Assembly: GCF_006438925.1 (NCBI RefSeq)
Contig: NZ_RCZA01000010.1
Span: 206,953 to 270,952, forward strand
Length of the DNA: 64,000 nt
Reading direction: 5' to 3'
Origin: Pseudomonas mandelii
GTDB lineage: Bacteria > Pseudomonadota > Gammaproteobacteria > Pseudomonadales > Pseudomonadaceae
In this document: one piece after another, positions 26,804 through 35,039 of the stretch
Layout of the letters: each line of letters starts with the position of its first letter
How positions within the stretch are numbered: the first letter of the stretch is position 1
Translations under genes and position numbers: made by a program
The notes under the pieces: model-generated
Databases searched by the model: none
The model's input: only the letters and a program-made list of their open reading frames with translations
What the model was told of the DNA's origin: nothing

Positions 26804-28993
26804 TTACGCCCTCGACTGCTTATACACGCGTCGGAATTTATGCAGCAGCGGTTCGGTGTAACCATTGGGTTGTGCACATGCCTCGAACACCAGTGCGCAG
26901 GCCGCTTGAAACGCAACTGACTGCTCGAAGTCCGGCGCCATTGGCGTGTAGATCGGATCACCGGCGTTCTGCTGATCAACGACCCGCGCCATGCGCTGCA
27001 AAATCTCGACGGTTTGATCCTTGGTGATCACCCCGTGTCGCAGCCAGTTGGTCATGTGCTGGCTGGATATGCGCAAGGTCGCGCGATCTTCCATCAACCC
27101 TACGTTATGGATGTCGGGCACCTTCGAGCAGCCAATGCCTTGCTCGACCCAACGCACCACATACCCCAGCAAACCTTGCGCGTTGTTTTCGACTTCCTGC
27201 CGAATCTCATCGGCCGACCAGGACGGGGCAGTGACGACCGGCACGTTGAGCAAGCCGTCCAGAAGTGCCGGGCTGGCGGCACCGAAGTCCGTTGTTTCAA
27301 GGGACGTCTGCACCGAGCGCACGTTGACCTGATGGTAATGCAGCGCGTGCAAGGTGGCGGCGGTCGGTGAGGGCACCCACGCGGTATTCGCGCCCGCTTT
27401 GGGGTGGGCGACTTTTTGTTTGAGCATATCGGCCATCCGGTCCGGCATGGCCCACATGCCTTTACCGATCTGCGCTCGCCCACGCAATCCACAGTCCAGA
27501 CCGACGAGCACGTTGTTGCGCTCATAGGCCTCGATCCACGGGGTGTTTTTCATGTCGCCCTTGCGCAGCATCGCGCCCGCTTCCATGGCGGTGTGCATCT
27601 CGTCGCCGGTGCGATCCAGGAAACCAGTGTTGATGAACGCGACCCGTGAGGAGGCTGCTGCGATGCAGGCCTTGAGGTTGACGCTGGTGCGCCGCTCCTC
27701 GTCCATGATGCCCATTTTCAACGTATGACGTTCGAGTTGGAGCAGGTCTTCGATGCGGCTGAACAACTGCTCGGCGAAGGCCACTTCGGCGGGGCCGTGC
27801 ATTTTCGGTTTGACGATGTAGACGCTACCGGTGCGGGAATTGCCGCGGCGTTGCAGATCATGCAGGGCAATCAGGCTGGTGATGACGCCGTCGAGAATGC
27901 CTTCCGGAATTTCCAGTCCGCCGTTGTCGAGAATCGCCGGACTGGTCATCAGGTGTCCGACGTTGCGGATGAACAGCAACGAACGCCCGTGCAGCGACAG
28001 TGAGTTGCCATCGGCTGCGGTGTACTCGCGGTCCGGGTTCAGCTTTCGTGTGATGGTTTTACCGTTTTTCTCCAGGTCCTCTTTCAGGTCGCCCTTCATC
28101 AAGCCCAGCCAGTTGCGGTACACCTGCACCTTGTCATCGGCGTCGACGGCCGCGACCGAGTCCTCACAATCAATGATGGTCGAGAGGGCTGCTTCAATCA
28201 GCAGGTCCTTGACCCCAGCGGCGTCGGCCTGACCGATGACACTCTGCCGGTCGATCTGAATCTCGACGTGCAGATCGTTGTTTTTCAGCAGAATGGCCGT
28301 GGGATCAGCGGGCGAACCCTGGTAGCCGATGTACTGCGCGGCGTTCGATAAACCGGTTTGGCTGCCGTCATTCAACGTGGCTTGCAGTGTGCCGTTGTCG
28401 ATCCGGTAACGCGCCACCTCGGCATGGAAACCGCTGCTCAAAGGGAACGCCTGATCCAGGAAACCACGGGCAAACGCGATGACTTTCGCCCCGCGCACCG
28501 GGTTGTATGTCCGGCCCGGTTCGGCGCCGCCGTCATTGGAAATCACATCGGTGCCGTACAGTGCGTCATACAGCGATCCCCAGCGCGCATTCGCGGCATT
28601 CAGTGCATAACGTGCGTTGACGGCCGGGACAACCAGTTGCGGCCCGGCCTGGACACTGATTTCCGTATCGACGTTGGCTGTGCTGACCTTGACGTCTGCG
28701 GGTTGCGGTTGCAGGTAACCAATACCGCTCAGGAAGTTGCGATAGGCCGGCATGTCCGTCACCGGACCCGGGTGGGCGCGGTGCCAGGTGTCCAGTTCGG
28801 TTTGCAGGCGATCCCGTTCGGCCAGCAGCGCACGGTTAATCGGCGCCAGTTCATGCACCAGTGCAGCGAAACCACCCCAGAACGCTTGAGGGGCCAGGCC
28901 GGTTCCCGGCAGCACGTCCAGATCAACGAAACGTTGCAAGACAGGCGCGACCTTGAGGCCTTGGCAGATCACGAATTCGGTCACTTTTTGCAT
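26804..28993 (-). CDS. glcB: Malate synthase G
   Basis: Condenses glyoxylate with acetyl-CoA to malate, the last step of glycolate use. The 729 residues match the usual length of the G isoform. Recognisable are IIDCEDSVAAVD, the Mg/glyoxylate region KPKMHGPAEV, GIMDEERRTSVNLKACI and the C-terminal INTGFLDRTGDEMHTAMEAG. The start at 28993 (MQKVTEF) is used; two codons upstream are also in frame. It lies downstream of glcG on the same strand as glcDEF, so one operon is likely, repressed or activated by divergent GlcC. Confidence 0.96.
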   Translation of the reverse strand: MQKVTEFVICQGLKVAPVLQRFVDLDVLPGTGLAPQAFWGGFAALVHELAPINRALLAERDRLQTELDTWHRAHPGPVTDMPAYRNFLSGIGYLQPQPADVKVSTANVDTEISVQAGPQLVVPAVNARYALNAANARWGSLYDALYGTDVISNDGGAEPGRTYNPVRGAKVIAFARGFLDQAFPLSSGFHAEVARYRIDNGTLQATLNDGSQTGLSNAAQYIGYQGSPADPTAILLKNNDLHVEIQIDRQSVIGQADAAGVKDLLIEAALSTIIDCEDSVAAVDADDKVQVYRNWLGLMKGDLKEDLEKNGKTITRKLNPDREYTAADGNSLSLHGRSLLFIRNVGHLMTSPAILDNGGLEIPEGILDGVITSLIALHDLQRRGNSRTGSVYIVKPKMHGPAEVAFAEQLFSRIEDLLQLERHTLKMGIMDEERRTSVNLKACIAAASSRVAFINTGFLDRTGDEMHTAMEAGAMLRKGDMKNTPWIEAYERNNVLVGLDCGLRGRAQIGKGMWAMPDRMADMLKQKVAHPKAGANTAWVPSPTAATLHALHYHQVNVRSVQTSLETTDFGAASPALLDGLLNVPVVTAPSWSADEIRQEVENNAQGLLGYVVRWVEQGIGCSKVPDIHNVGLMEDRATLRISSQHMTNWLRHGVITKDQTVEILQRMARVVDQQNAGDPIYTPMAPDFEQSVAFQAACALVFEACAQPNGYTEPLLHKFRRVYKQSRA

Positions 28994-29039
28994 CTCCATC
29001 ACACAGTGTTATCGAGCGCTGAACGGCGCCCGGCTCAAT

Positions 29040-29441
29040 TCAGTTCAGGCATTGCGCGCCGGCTTTGGCCACTTGTGCGTCCTGCTCGGCTTTGACACCG
29101 GACACCCCGACCGCGCCGATCACCTGGCCGTCGACGATGATCGGCACGCCGCCTTCAAGGGACGTCAGCAAGGGCGCCGACAAAAAGGCATGGCGACCGC
29201 CGTTAACCATTTCTTCATAGCCCTTCGACTCACGCCGACCCAGCGCCGAGGTGCGGGCCTTTTCGGTGGCGATGTAGGCGCCAATCGGAGCGCAACCGTC
29301 TAGGCGTTCGAGGGCCAGAGGATGGCCGCCGTCATCGACAATCACGATGGTCACGGCCCATTGGTTGTTCTGCGCTTCGGTGCGTGCAGTCGCGAGGATT
29401 TGGCTGACTTCGGTCTGGCTCAGTACGGCTTTGCTTTTCAT
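29040..29441 (-). CDS. glcG: GlcG/HbpS family protein (DUF336)
   Basis: A 133-residue Haem_degrading (DUF336) domain protein: LATARTEAQNNQWAVTIVIVDDGGHPLALERLDG, then a conserved Lys/Thr helix (ATEKARTSALGRRES) and GGVPIIVDGQVIGAVGVSG. In glc loci this gene sits between glcF and glcB, as here. Its role in glycolate oxidation is undefined. The ATG at 29441 follows the glcF stop by 22 bp; an in-frame open extension lies inside glcF and is not used. Confidence 0.92.
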   Translation of the reverse strand: MKSKAVLSQTEVSQILATARTEAQNNQWAVTIVIVDDGGHPLALERLDGCAPIGAYIATEKARTSALGRRESKGYEEMVNGGRHAFLSAPLLTSLEGGVPIIVDGQVIGAVGVSGVKAEQDAQVAKAGAQCLN

Positions 29442-29463
29442 GGGGGGATTCTCCGGGGTTCGG

Positions 29464-30681
29464 TTAAGGCAACGCGGCTTCGACCAGTTCGATCCAGTGC
29501 CTGACAGGGGTTCGGCCCGCACCGTCAAGGTGGGACTGACAGCCGATATTGGCAGTGACAATGACTTCGGGATGTCCGCTTTCCAGCGCATTGAGCTTGT
29601 TGTCGCGCAGTTGCCGGGACAGTTCGGGTTGGGTCAGCGAGTAGGTGCCCGCCGAGCCGCAGCACAGGTGACTGTCGGCAACAGGCGTGAGGTTGAAGCC
29701 CAGACTCGTCAGAATCGCTTCCACCGCCCCCCCTAGTTTCTGCGCGTGCTGCAAGGTGCAGGGGCAATGGAAGGCCAGGCGTTGGTCGCTGTGGACGCCG
29801 AGTTTTTCCAGCGGCTCATCGCGCAACACCTCGACCAGATCCTTGGCCAGTGCACTGACCTTTTTCGCCTTCTCGGCATAGGCCGGGTCGGTGCTGAGCA
29901 GGTGACCATAGTCCTTGATGAAGGCACCGCAACCGCTGGCGGTTTGCACGATGGCTTCGGCACCGTTTTCAATGCTCGGCCACCACGCATCGATATTGCG
30001 GCGGGCGCGATCCAGGCCGGCCGCCTGAGCGTCGAGGTGATAATCCACGGCGCCGCAGCATCCGGCTTCGCGAGCTGCCGTCACGCTGATCCCCAGTCGA
30101 TCCAGTACCCGCGCGGCGGCCGCGTTGGTATTGGGTGACAGGCTCGGTTGCACGCAACCTTCGAGCATCAGCACCTGCCGGGTGTGGCGTGTGACCGGGC
30201 GTGGCTTGGCCGGATAGACGCGGCGAGGCAACTTTATCTGCAAGGTGTTGGGCAACAACGCCCGGAACACCTGACCGCTGCTGACCAGCCCTTTGAACAG
30301 CGCCGGATTGGGTACGACGCTGCGCAGTCCTTCACGCAACAAGCGCTGACCGAGTGGACGCGGCACCGCCGCATCGACCACCGCCCGGCCGATGTCCAGC
30401 AAGTTGTGGTAGTCGACGCCGGAAGGGCAGGTGGTTTCGCAGTTACGGCAGGACAGGCAGCGATCCAGGTGCTGTTGGGTCTTCTGCGTGACTTCGTTGC
30501 CTTCCAGAACCTGCTTGATCAGGTAGATGCGCCCCCGCGGTCCATCCAGTTCATCGCCCAGCAATTGATAGGTCGGGCAGGTGGCATTGCAGAAACCGCA
30601 GTGCACGCAGGTACGCAGGATGCTTTCGGCTTCTTCGGCGCGGGGCAGTTGGCGGGCGTGTTCGCTCAAGGTGGTCTGCAT
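29464..30681 (-). CDS. glcF: Glycolate oxidase iron-sulfur subunit
   Basis: A 405-residue subunit that passes electrons from the flavin subunits to the quinone pool. Two 4Fe-4S motifs are visible, CVHCGFCNATCPTY near residue 26 and CLSCRNCETTCPSG near residue 74. Two CCG-type cysteine-rich domains follow (LEGCVQPS ... AGCCGAVDYH and HCPCTLQH ... SHLCCGSAGTYS). It starts 3 nt after the glcE stop, so the two are tightly coupled. Confidence 0.96.
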   Translation of the reverse strand: MQTTLSEHARQLPRAEEAESILRTCVHCGFCNATCPTYQLLGDELDGPRGRIYLIKQVLEGNEVTQKTQQHLDRCLSCRNCETTCPSGVDYHNLLDIGRAVVDAAVPRPLGQRLLREGLRSVVPNPALFKGLVSSGQVFRALLPNTLQIKLPRRVYPAKPRPVTRHTRQVLMLEGCVQPSLSPNTNAAAARVLDRLGISVTAAREAGCCGAVDYHLDAQAAGLDRARRNIDAWWPSIENGAEAIVQTASGCGAFIKDYGHLLSTDPAYAEKAKKVSALAKDLVEVLRDEPLEKLGVHSDQRLAFHCPCTLQHAQKLGGAVEAILTSLGFNLTPVADSHLCCGSAGTYSLTQPELSRQLRDNKLNALESGHPEVIVTANIGCQSHLDGAGRTPVRHWIELVEAALP

Positions 30682-30684
30682 GGG

Positions 30685-31749
30685 TCAAAGCTCCGCGTAC
30701 AGGCGCCCGGGGTTGAAGATGCCCCGGGGATCGAGTTGTTGCTTCAAGTTCCGGTGGTAGCGCATCAATGCGTCAGGCAACGGTTGAAACGGGCTGTCGA
30801 TCAGGCCATGGGTGTAGCAGGTCACATGCCCGCCGACTTCTTCCACGATCGAGCGAATGAACGCTGCCTCTGCGTCAGATTTGAGCCAGCGCTGCGCACC
30901 GCCCCAATCGAGCAGCTGACGGCCAGGCAAGGAAAGCCGAGGCGTGTTGTGTGGGACGGACAGGCGCCAAAGTGCCTGGTCCTCATCGAAGAAGCTCAAT
31001 CGATGCTCGTTGAGATCATTCCAATATGAAGCGTCCAGCAACTCGCCGCCGAGCCGGTCATGAGCCGCCGCCACCGAGCCTTCGCCCCCCTCAAGCCGCA
31101 GGTGCAGACGCTCGCCATCGTGGCACGCGGCGCTGATCGGCAACGGTTGCTGGCCCCATTCGGCGAGGCGCAGCAAGGCGCGATCGCTGTCCATGTCCAG
31201 GCTGATGCTTAAAACTTGACGCGGTTTGGGCAGGACCTTGAGCGAGACTTCGGTGACCACGCCGAGCGAGCCATAACTGCCGGCCATCAAGCGTGACAGA
31301 TCGTAGCCGGCGACGTTTTTCATGACTTCGCCACCGAAGCGTAAATGCTTGCCATGACCGGTGATGACCCGTGTCCCGAGGACGAAGTCCCTGACGGACC
31401 CGGACCAGGGGCGCCGTGGTCCCGACAGCCCGCTGGCGATCATGCCGCCGACCGTCGCGCCGTCGCCGAAGGAGGGCGGTTCGCAGGGCAACATCTGCTG
31501 CGCTGCGTCCAGCACTTCAGCCAGTTCTGCCAACGGGGTGCCGCAGCGGGCGGTGATCACCAGCTCGGTTGGGTCGTAGCTGACGATGCCTCGGTGGCTG
31601 CGCGTGTCGAGCACTTCGCCCGCCACGATGCGTCCAAGAAACGCCTTGCTGTTGGAGCCTTGAATGCGCAACGGCGTGGCGTTTTGCAGCGCCTGGTTGA
31701 CCTGCTCCAGCAGCGAGGCGCTGTCGTCGATATCGTGTTCGCTGCGCAT
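30685..31749 (-). CDS. glcE: Glycolate oxidase FAD-binding subunit
   Basis: A 354-residue FAD-linked (VAO/PCMH-fold) subunit that partners GlcD and GlcF. The FAD-binding stretch includes PSFGDGATVGGMIASGLSG and RFGGEVMKNVAGYDLSRLM, with the C-terminal GIFNPGRLYAEL characteristic of the family. The start codon overlaps the glcD stop by one base. It has the shortened C-terminal domain normal for GlcE compared with GlcD. Confidence 0.95.
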   Translation of the reverse strand: MRSEHDIDDSASLLEQVNQALQNATPLRIQGSNSKAFLGRIVAGEVLDTRSHRGIVSYDPTELVITARCGTPLAELAEVLDAAQQMLPCEPPSFGDGATVGGMIASGLSGPRRPWSGSVRDFVLGTRVITGHGKHLRFGGEVMKNVAGYDLSRLMAGSYGSLGVVTEVSLKVLPKPRQVLSISLDMDSDRALLRLAEWGQQPLPISAACHDGERLHLRLEGGEGSVAAAHDRLGGELLDASYWNDLNEHRLSFFDEDQALWRLSVPHNTPRLSLPGRQLLDWGGAQRWLKSDAEAAFIRSIVEEVGGHVTCYTHGLIDSPFQPLPDALMRYHRNLKQQLDPRGIFNPGRLYAEL

Positions 31750-33248
31750 CAGAAACGCTCCAGTTCAGGGAAGGGCATCTGACCCAAATGAACGTGCATG
31801 GCGCCAAACTCGGCGCAGCGGTGCAGCGTCGGAATGTTCTTGCCGGGGTTGAGCAAACCACTCGGATCGAAGGCGGCTTTGACGGCATGGAACACGGTTA
31901 ATTCGTCGCTATTGAACTGCGCACACATCTGATTGATTTTCTCCCGGCCCACGCCGTGTTCACCGGTAATGCTGCCGCCGACCTTCACGCACAATTCAAG
32001 GATCTTGCCGCCCAGGGCTTCAGCGCGATCGAGTTCGCCCGGTTGGTTGGCATCGAACAGAATCAGCGGGTGCATGTTGCCGTCACCGGCATGGAAAACG
32101 TTGGCCACCCTCAGGTCGTACTCGGCCGACAACGCGGCGATGGCGTGCAGCACACCGGGCAGCTCGCGGCGCGGGATCGTCCCGTCCATGCAGTAATAAT
32201 CCGGTGAGAGACGGCCCACCGCCGGAAAGGCATTCTTGCGTCCGGCCCAGAAGCGCACGCGTTCGGCTTCGTCGCGGGCCTGGCGCACTTCGGTGGCGCC
32301 GGCCTGTTCCAGCACCTGGCGCACGCGGTCGCAGTCATCATGAACGTCGGCTTCAACGCCATCGAGCTCGCACAGCAGAATGGCTTCGGCGTCGACCGGA
32401 TAACCGGCGTGGATAAAGTCTTCGGCGGCGCGAATGGCCAGGTTGTCCATCATCTCCAGACCGCCGGGGATGATGCCGGCGGCAATAATGTCACCCACCG
32501 CGCGGCCGGCCTTCTCGACGGAATCGAACGCCGCCAGCAGCACTTTGGCAGTCTGGGGTTTTGGCAGCAGTTTGACCGTGACCTCGGTGATGACACCGAG
32601 CATGCCTTCGGAACCGGTGAACAACGCCAGCAGATCGAAGCCCGGAGAATCGAGCGCTTGCGAGCCCAGGGTCAGGTGTTCGCCGTCTACGGTGAGGATG
32701 TCGACCTTGAGCAGGTTGTGCACGGTCAGCCCGTACTTCAGGCAATGCACGCCACCGGCGTTTTCCGCCACATTACCGCCGATAGAACAGGCGATCTGCG
32801 AGGAAGGGTCCGGCGCGTAATACAAACCAAACGGCGCTGCAGCCTGGGAAATCGCCAGGTTACGCACCCCAGGCTGAACTCGGGCCGTACGGGCGGCAGC
32901 GTCGATGTGCAGAATGTTGTTGAAGCGCGCCATCACCAGCAGCACGCCTTTTTCCAGCGGCAATGCACCGCCGGACAAACCCGTGCCGGCACCTCGGGCG
33001 ACCACCGCGACCTGCCGTTCATGGCAGAGCCGAAGCACGCCTTGCACCTCGTCGATGTGGCGCGGCAGCACCACCAGCATGGGCGTTGTGCGGTAAGCAG
33101 AAAGTCCGTCGCATTCGTACGGTTTGAGCTCTTCCTGTTGATGCAGGACTTCCAGATCCGGCCACTGCGTGTGCAGGGCCTGTAGCAAGGCAGCTCTGTC
33201 GACATCAGGCAAGACGCCGTCGACGCGCTCATCGTAAAGAATGTTCAT
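31749..33248 (-). CDS. glcD: Glycolate oxidase FAD-linked catalytic subunit
   Basis: A 499-residue flavoprotein that oxidises glycolate to glyoxylate. The FAD-binding fold shows ARGAGTGLSGGALPLEKGVLL and CSIGGNVAENAGGVHCLKYG, and the substrate domain contains NVFHAGDGNMHPLIL and GGSITGEHGVG with metal or substrate histidines. The ATG at 33248 (MNILYDER) is the conserved start. It is the first gene of glcDEFGB and is divergent from glcC, with two palindromic operators in the 234-bp gap. Confidence 0.96.
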   Translation of the reverse strand: MNILYDERVDGVLPDVDRAALLQALHTQWPDLEVLHQQEELKPYECDGLSAYRTTPMLVVLPRHIDEVQGVLRLCHERQVAVVARGAGTGLSGGALPLEKGVLLVMARFNNILHIDAAARTARVQPGVRNLAISQAAAPFGLYYAPDPSSQIACSIGGNVAENAGGVHCLKYGLTVHNLLKVDILTVDGEHLTLGSQALDSPGFDLLALFTGSEGMLGVITEVTVKLLPKPQTAKVLLAAFDSVEKAGRAVGDIIAAGIIPGGLEMMDNLAIRAAEDFIHAGYPVDAEAILLCELDGVEADVHDDCDRVRQVLEQAGATEVRQARDEAERVRFWAGRKNAFPAVGRLSPDYYCMDGTIPRRELPGVLHAIAALSAEYDLRVANVFHAGDGNMHPLILFDANQPGELDRAEALGGKILELCVKVGGSITGEHGVGREKINQMCAQFNSDELTVFHAVKAAFDPSGLLNPGKNIPTLHRCAEFGAMHVHLGQMPFPELERF

Positions 33249-33351
33249 AGTCGGTTGACGACCCTCAGTTGTTTTTATAGGAGGTCTGTGTCCGTTTACC
33301 ACTGACTTGCATCATTGGCCTGAGGCGTTCTACTGTCTATGTGTTGTTTGG

Positions 33352-33364
33352 CTGGTCGAACCAG
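33352..33364. promoter_or_regulatory. GlcC operator candidate 1
   Basis: CTGGT-CGA-ACCAG palindrome, about 105 bp before the glcD ATG. It has the TGGTC/ACCA core typical of FadR-subfamily GntR sites and matches the second site 106 bp away. The distance is close to ten helical turns, so both sites may lie on the same face of the DNA. Confidence 0.7.
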
Positions 33365-33457
33365 TTTTTTAATCGATGGTTTTTTATTTTTTCAAAAAAA
33401 TGTTTTTAAAACATAAGCTTATGTTTGTGCTTGAACATTTGTGTTTTTGGCAGTGAG

Positions 33458-33472
33458 ACTGGTCATACCAGT
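33458..33472. promoter_or_regulatory. GlcC operator candidate 2, just before glcC
   Basis: A perfect palindrome ACTGGT-CAT-ACCAGT ends 10 bp before the glcC ATG and abuts its ribosome site (GGAGAG). Placement suggests autoregulation. It shares both half-sites with the palindrome at 33352-33364. Confidence 0.72.
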
Positions 33473-33482
33473 TGGAGAGTCG

Positions 33483-34250
33483 ATGGAAAGGGCAGAAACG
33501 AGCCGTAATCCACAAGTCGCAGACGTGGTCTGTGAACGCATCGAACGGCTGATCGTGGACGGGGTACTCAAGACCGGGCAGCTGTTGCCCTCGGAGCGTC
33601 GTCTGACCGAAAAGCTTGGCGTTTCCCGCACGGCACTTCGCGAGGGCCTCAAGCTGTTGCGCGCTCGCGGGATTATCAAGACAGAGCAGGGCAAAGGTTC
33701 ATTTGTTGCCGATCTTTCGGGACACGGTGCCGCGTCGCCGCTGATGCACTTGTTCAGCTCACAACCCCGCACGCTCTACGATTTGTTCGAAGTCCGCAGC
33801 CTGCTCGAAGGCGAGTCCGCACGTCTGGCGGCGTTGCGCGGAACCGACGCCGATTTCGTCCTCATCACCCGCAGCTACGAGGCGTTACTCAACGCCCATA
33901 GCCGTTCGCTGGAAGCGTCCGAACACGCCCGGCTCGATCACGCGTTCCACCTGGCGATTTGTGAGGCCTCGCACAACCCGGTGCTGGTGCAGACCTTGCG
34001 CTCGCTGACGGACTTACTGCTCAACACGGTGTTTGCCTCGGTCAACAACCTTTATCACCGCGAACCGCAAAAGCGTCAGATCGACCGTCAACATGCGCGA
34101 CTCTACAACGCCGTCACCGGCCGTATGCCGGAACAGGCACGCAAGGCGGCCATCGCGCACATCCAGAGCATCTGCGAGAACCTCAAGGAAATCGAAAGCG
34201 AGGAGCAGCGGTTGGTTCGGGCCATGCTGCGACTTGAGGGGTGGGCGTAA
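33483..34250 (+). CDS. glcC: GntR/FadR-family glycolate regulator
   Basis: A 255-residue regulator: winged HTH at residues 10-75 (VADVVCERIERLIVDG ... LPSERRLTEKLGVSRTALREGLKLL ... TEQGKGSFV) and an all-helical FCD ligand domain with the metal-site histidines in ARLDHAFHLAICEASHN. It is divergent from glcDEFGB as in E. coli, where GlcC responds to glycolate. The ATG at 33483 has GGAGAG 6 nt upstream; an in-frame start at 33441 would place the operator inside the gene. Confidence 0.93.
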   Translation: MERAETSRNPQVADVVCERIERLIVDGVLKTGQLLPSERRLTEKLGVSRTALREGLKLLRARGIIKTEQGKGSFVADLSGHGAASPLMHLFSSQPRTLYDLFEVRSLLEGESARLAALRGTDADFVLITRSYEALLNAHSRSLEASEHARLDHAFHLAICEASHNPVLVQTLRSLTDLLLNTVFASVNNLYHREPQKRQIDRQHARLYNAVTGRMPEQARKAAIAHIQSICENLKEIESEEQRLVRAMLRLEGWA

Positions 34251-34296
34251 GGGCCGGGTCTTTAGGCAGAGCTACGGGGGGCTTTGATTGGGTGTA

Positions 34297-35010
34297 TATC
34301 CGTTTCTGCGGTAACGGCGGCTGGCGGTTTCGCTCTTACAGCGAGCCACTTGGAAGAGCCCCAAGTAACCAAGGGCTCTTGCCCCTGGCGTACGGCCCTT
34401 CGCTTAGGCTCAGGGTTCCCTCGCTCCGGTCCTGCTCCGTGGGCCCGCCGCCATCGGCCATCCATGGCCGGGGGCGGCTAACCCGGCATCCATGCCGGGT
34501 TACCCACTGCGCAGAACCTCCGCTCGGCCTCTCGAGGGGGCGACTACCGCAAAAGCAAAAGCGAGGCGGCTACCGGCCGGACTGTTTCCTCAACGCCTGC
34601 GCGTGTTGATCGTTCCCACGCTCCGCGTGGGAATGCATCCCGTGACGCTCCGCGTCACCAGTGCGCAGGACTCAAGCCTTGCGTCGATAGTGGAACGCGG
34701 AGCGTGGGAATGCTCAGTGTGGGAACGGCTCCTGTAGATCTTGCTTTGGCTTTTGATCTTGATCTGCCCCGTCGGAAGGCCGAGCGCAGGTTCTGCGCAG
34801 TGGGCACCGCGGCAAGGATGCCGCGGTAGCCGCCCCCGGCCATGGATGGCCGATGGTGGCGGGCCCACGGAGCAGGACCGGAGCGAGGGCATGCCGAGCC
34901 TAGGCGAGGCACCGTACGTCAGGGGCACGAGCGTTTGGTTACTTGGCGCTTCTCCAAGTGACCCGCCGTAAGGGCGGAACCCTAGGTAGCCGTTACTGTA
35001 AAACGGATAT
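34297..35010. repeat. Pair of long diverged inverted repeats (about 270 bp each)
   Basis: The left arm (about 34297-34565) and the reverse complement of the right arm (about 34741-35010) align along their length with many substitutions: both begin ATCCGTTT, then share CACTTGGA, CCAAGTAACCAA, TCGCTCCGGTCCTGCTCCG and an ATCGGCCATCCATGGCCG block. The space between glcC and lctP has no believable gene; short open frames here come from the GC-rich repeats. It resembles the long intergenic repeats scattered in P. fluorescens genomes. Confidence 0.8.
34607..34725. repeat. GTTCCCACGC short repeats at the centre of the long inverted pair
   Basis: GTTCCCACGCTCCGCGTGGG forms a self-hairpin near 34615, and its inverted relative GCGGAGCGTGGGAATGC occurs near 34700. 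This is a short palindromic repeat family common between genes in fluorescent pseudomonads. It is nested between the two long arms. Confidence 0.7.
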
Positions 35011-35039
35011 GGCCCCATCCCCTCCCGAACTACATCAAT

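Noticed and set aside
34241..34971. Several short open frames between glcC and lctP
   Set aside because: They come from the inverted repeat arms and are rich in Pro, Arg, Ser and Gly as expected from GC-rich repeats.
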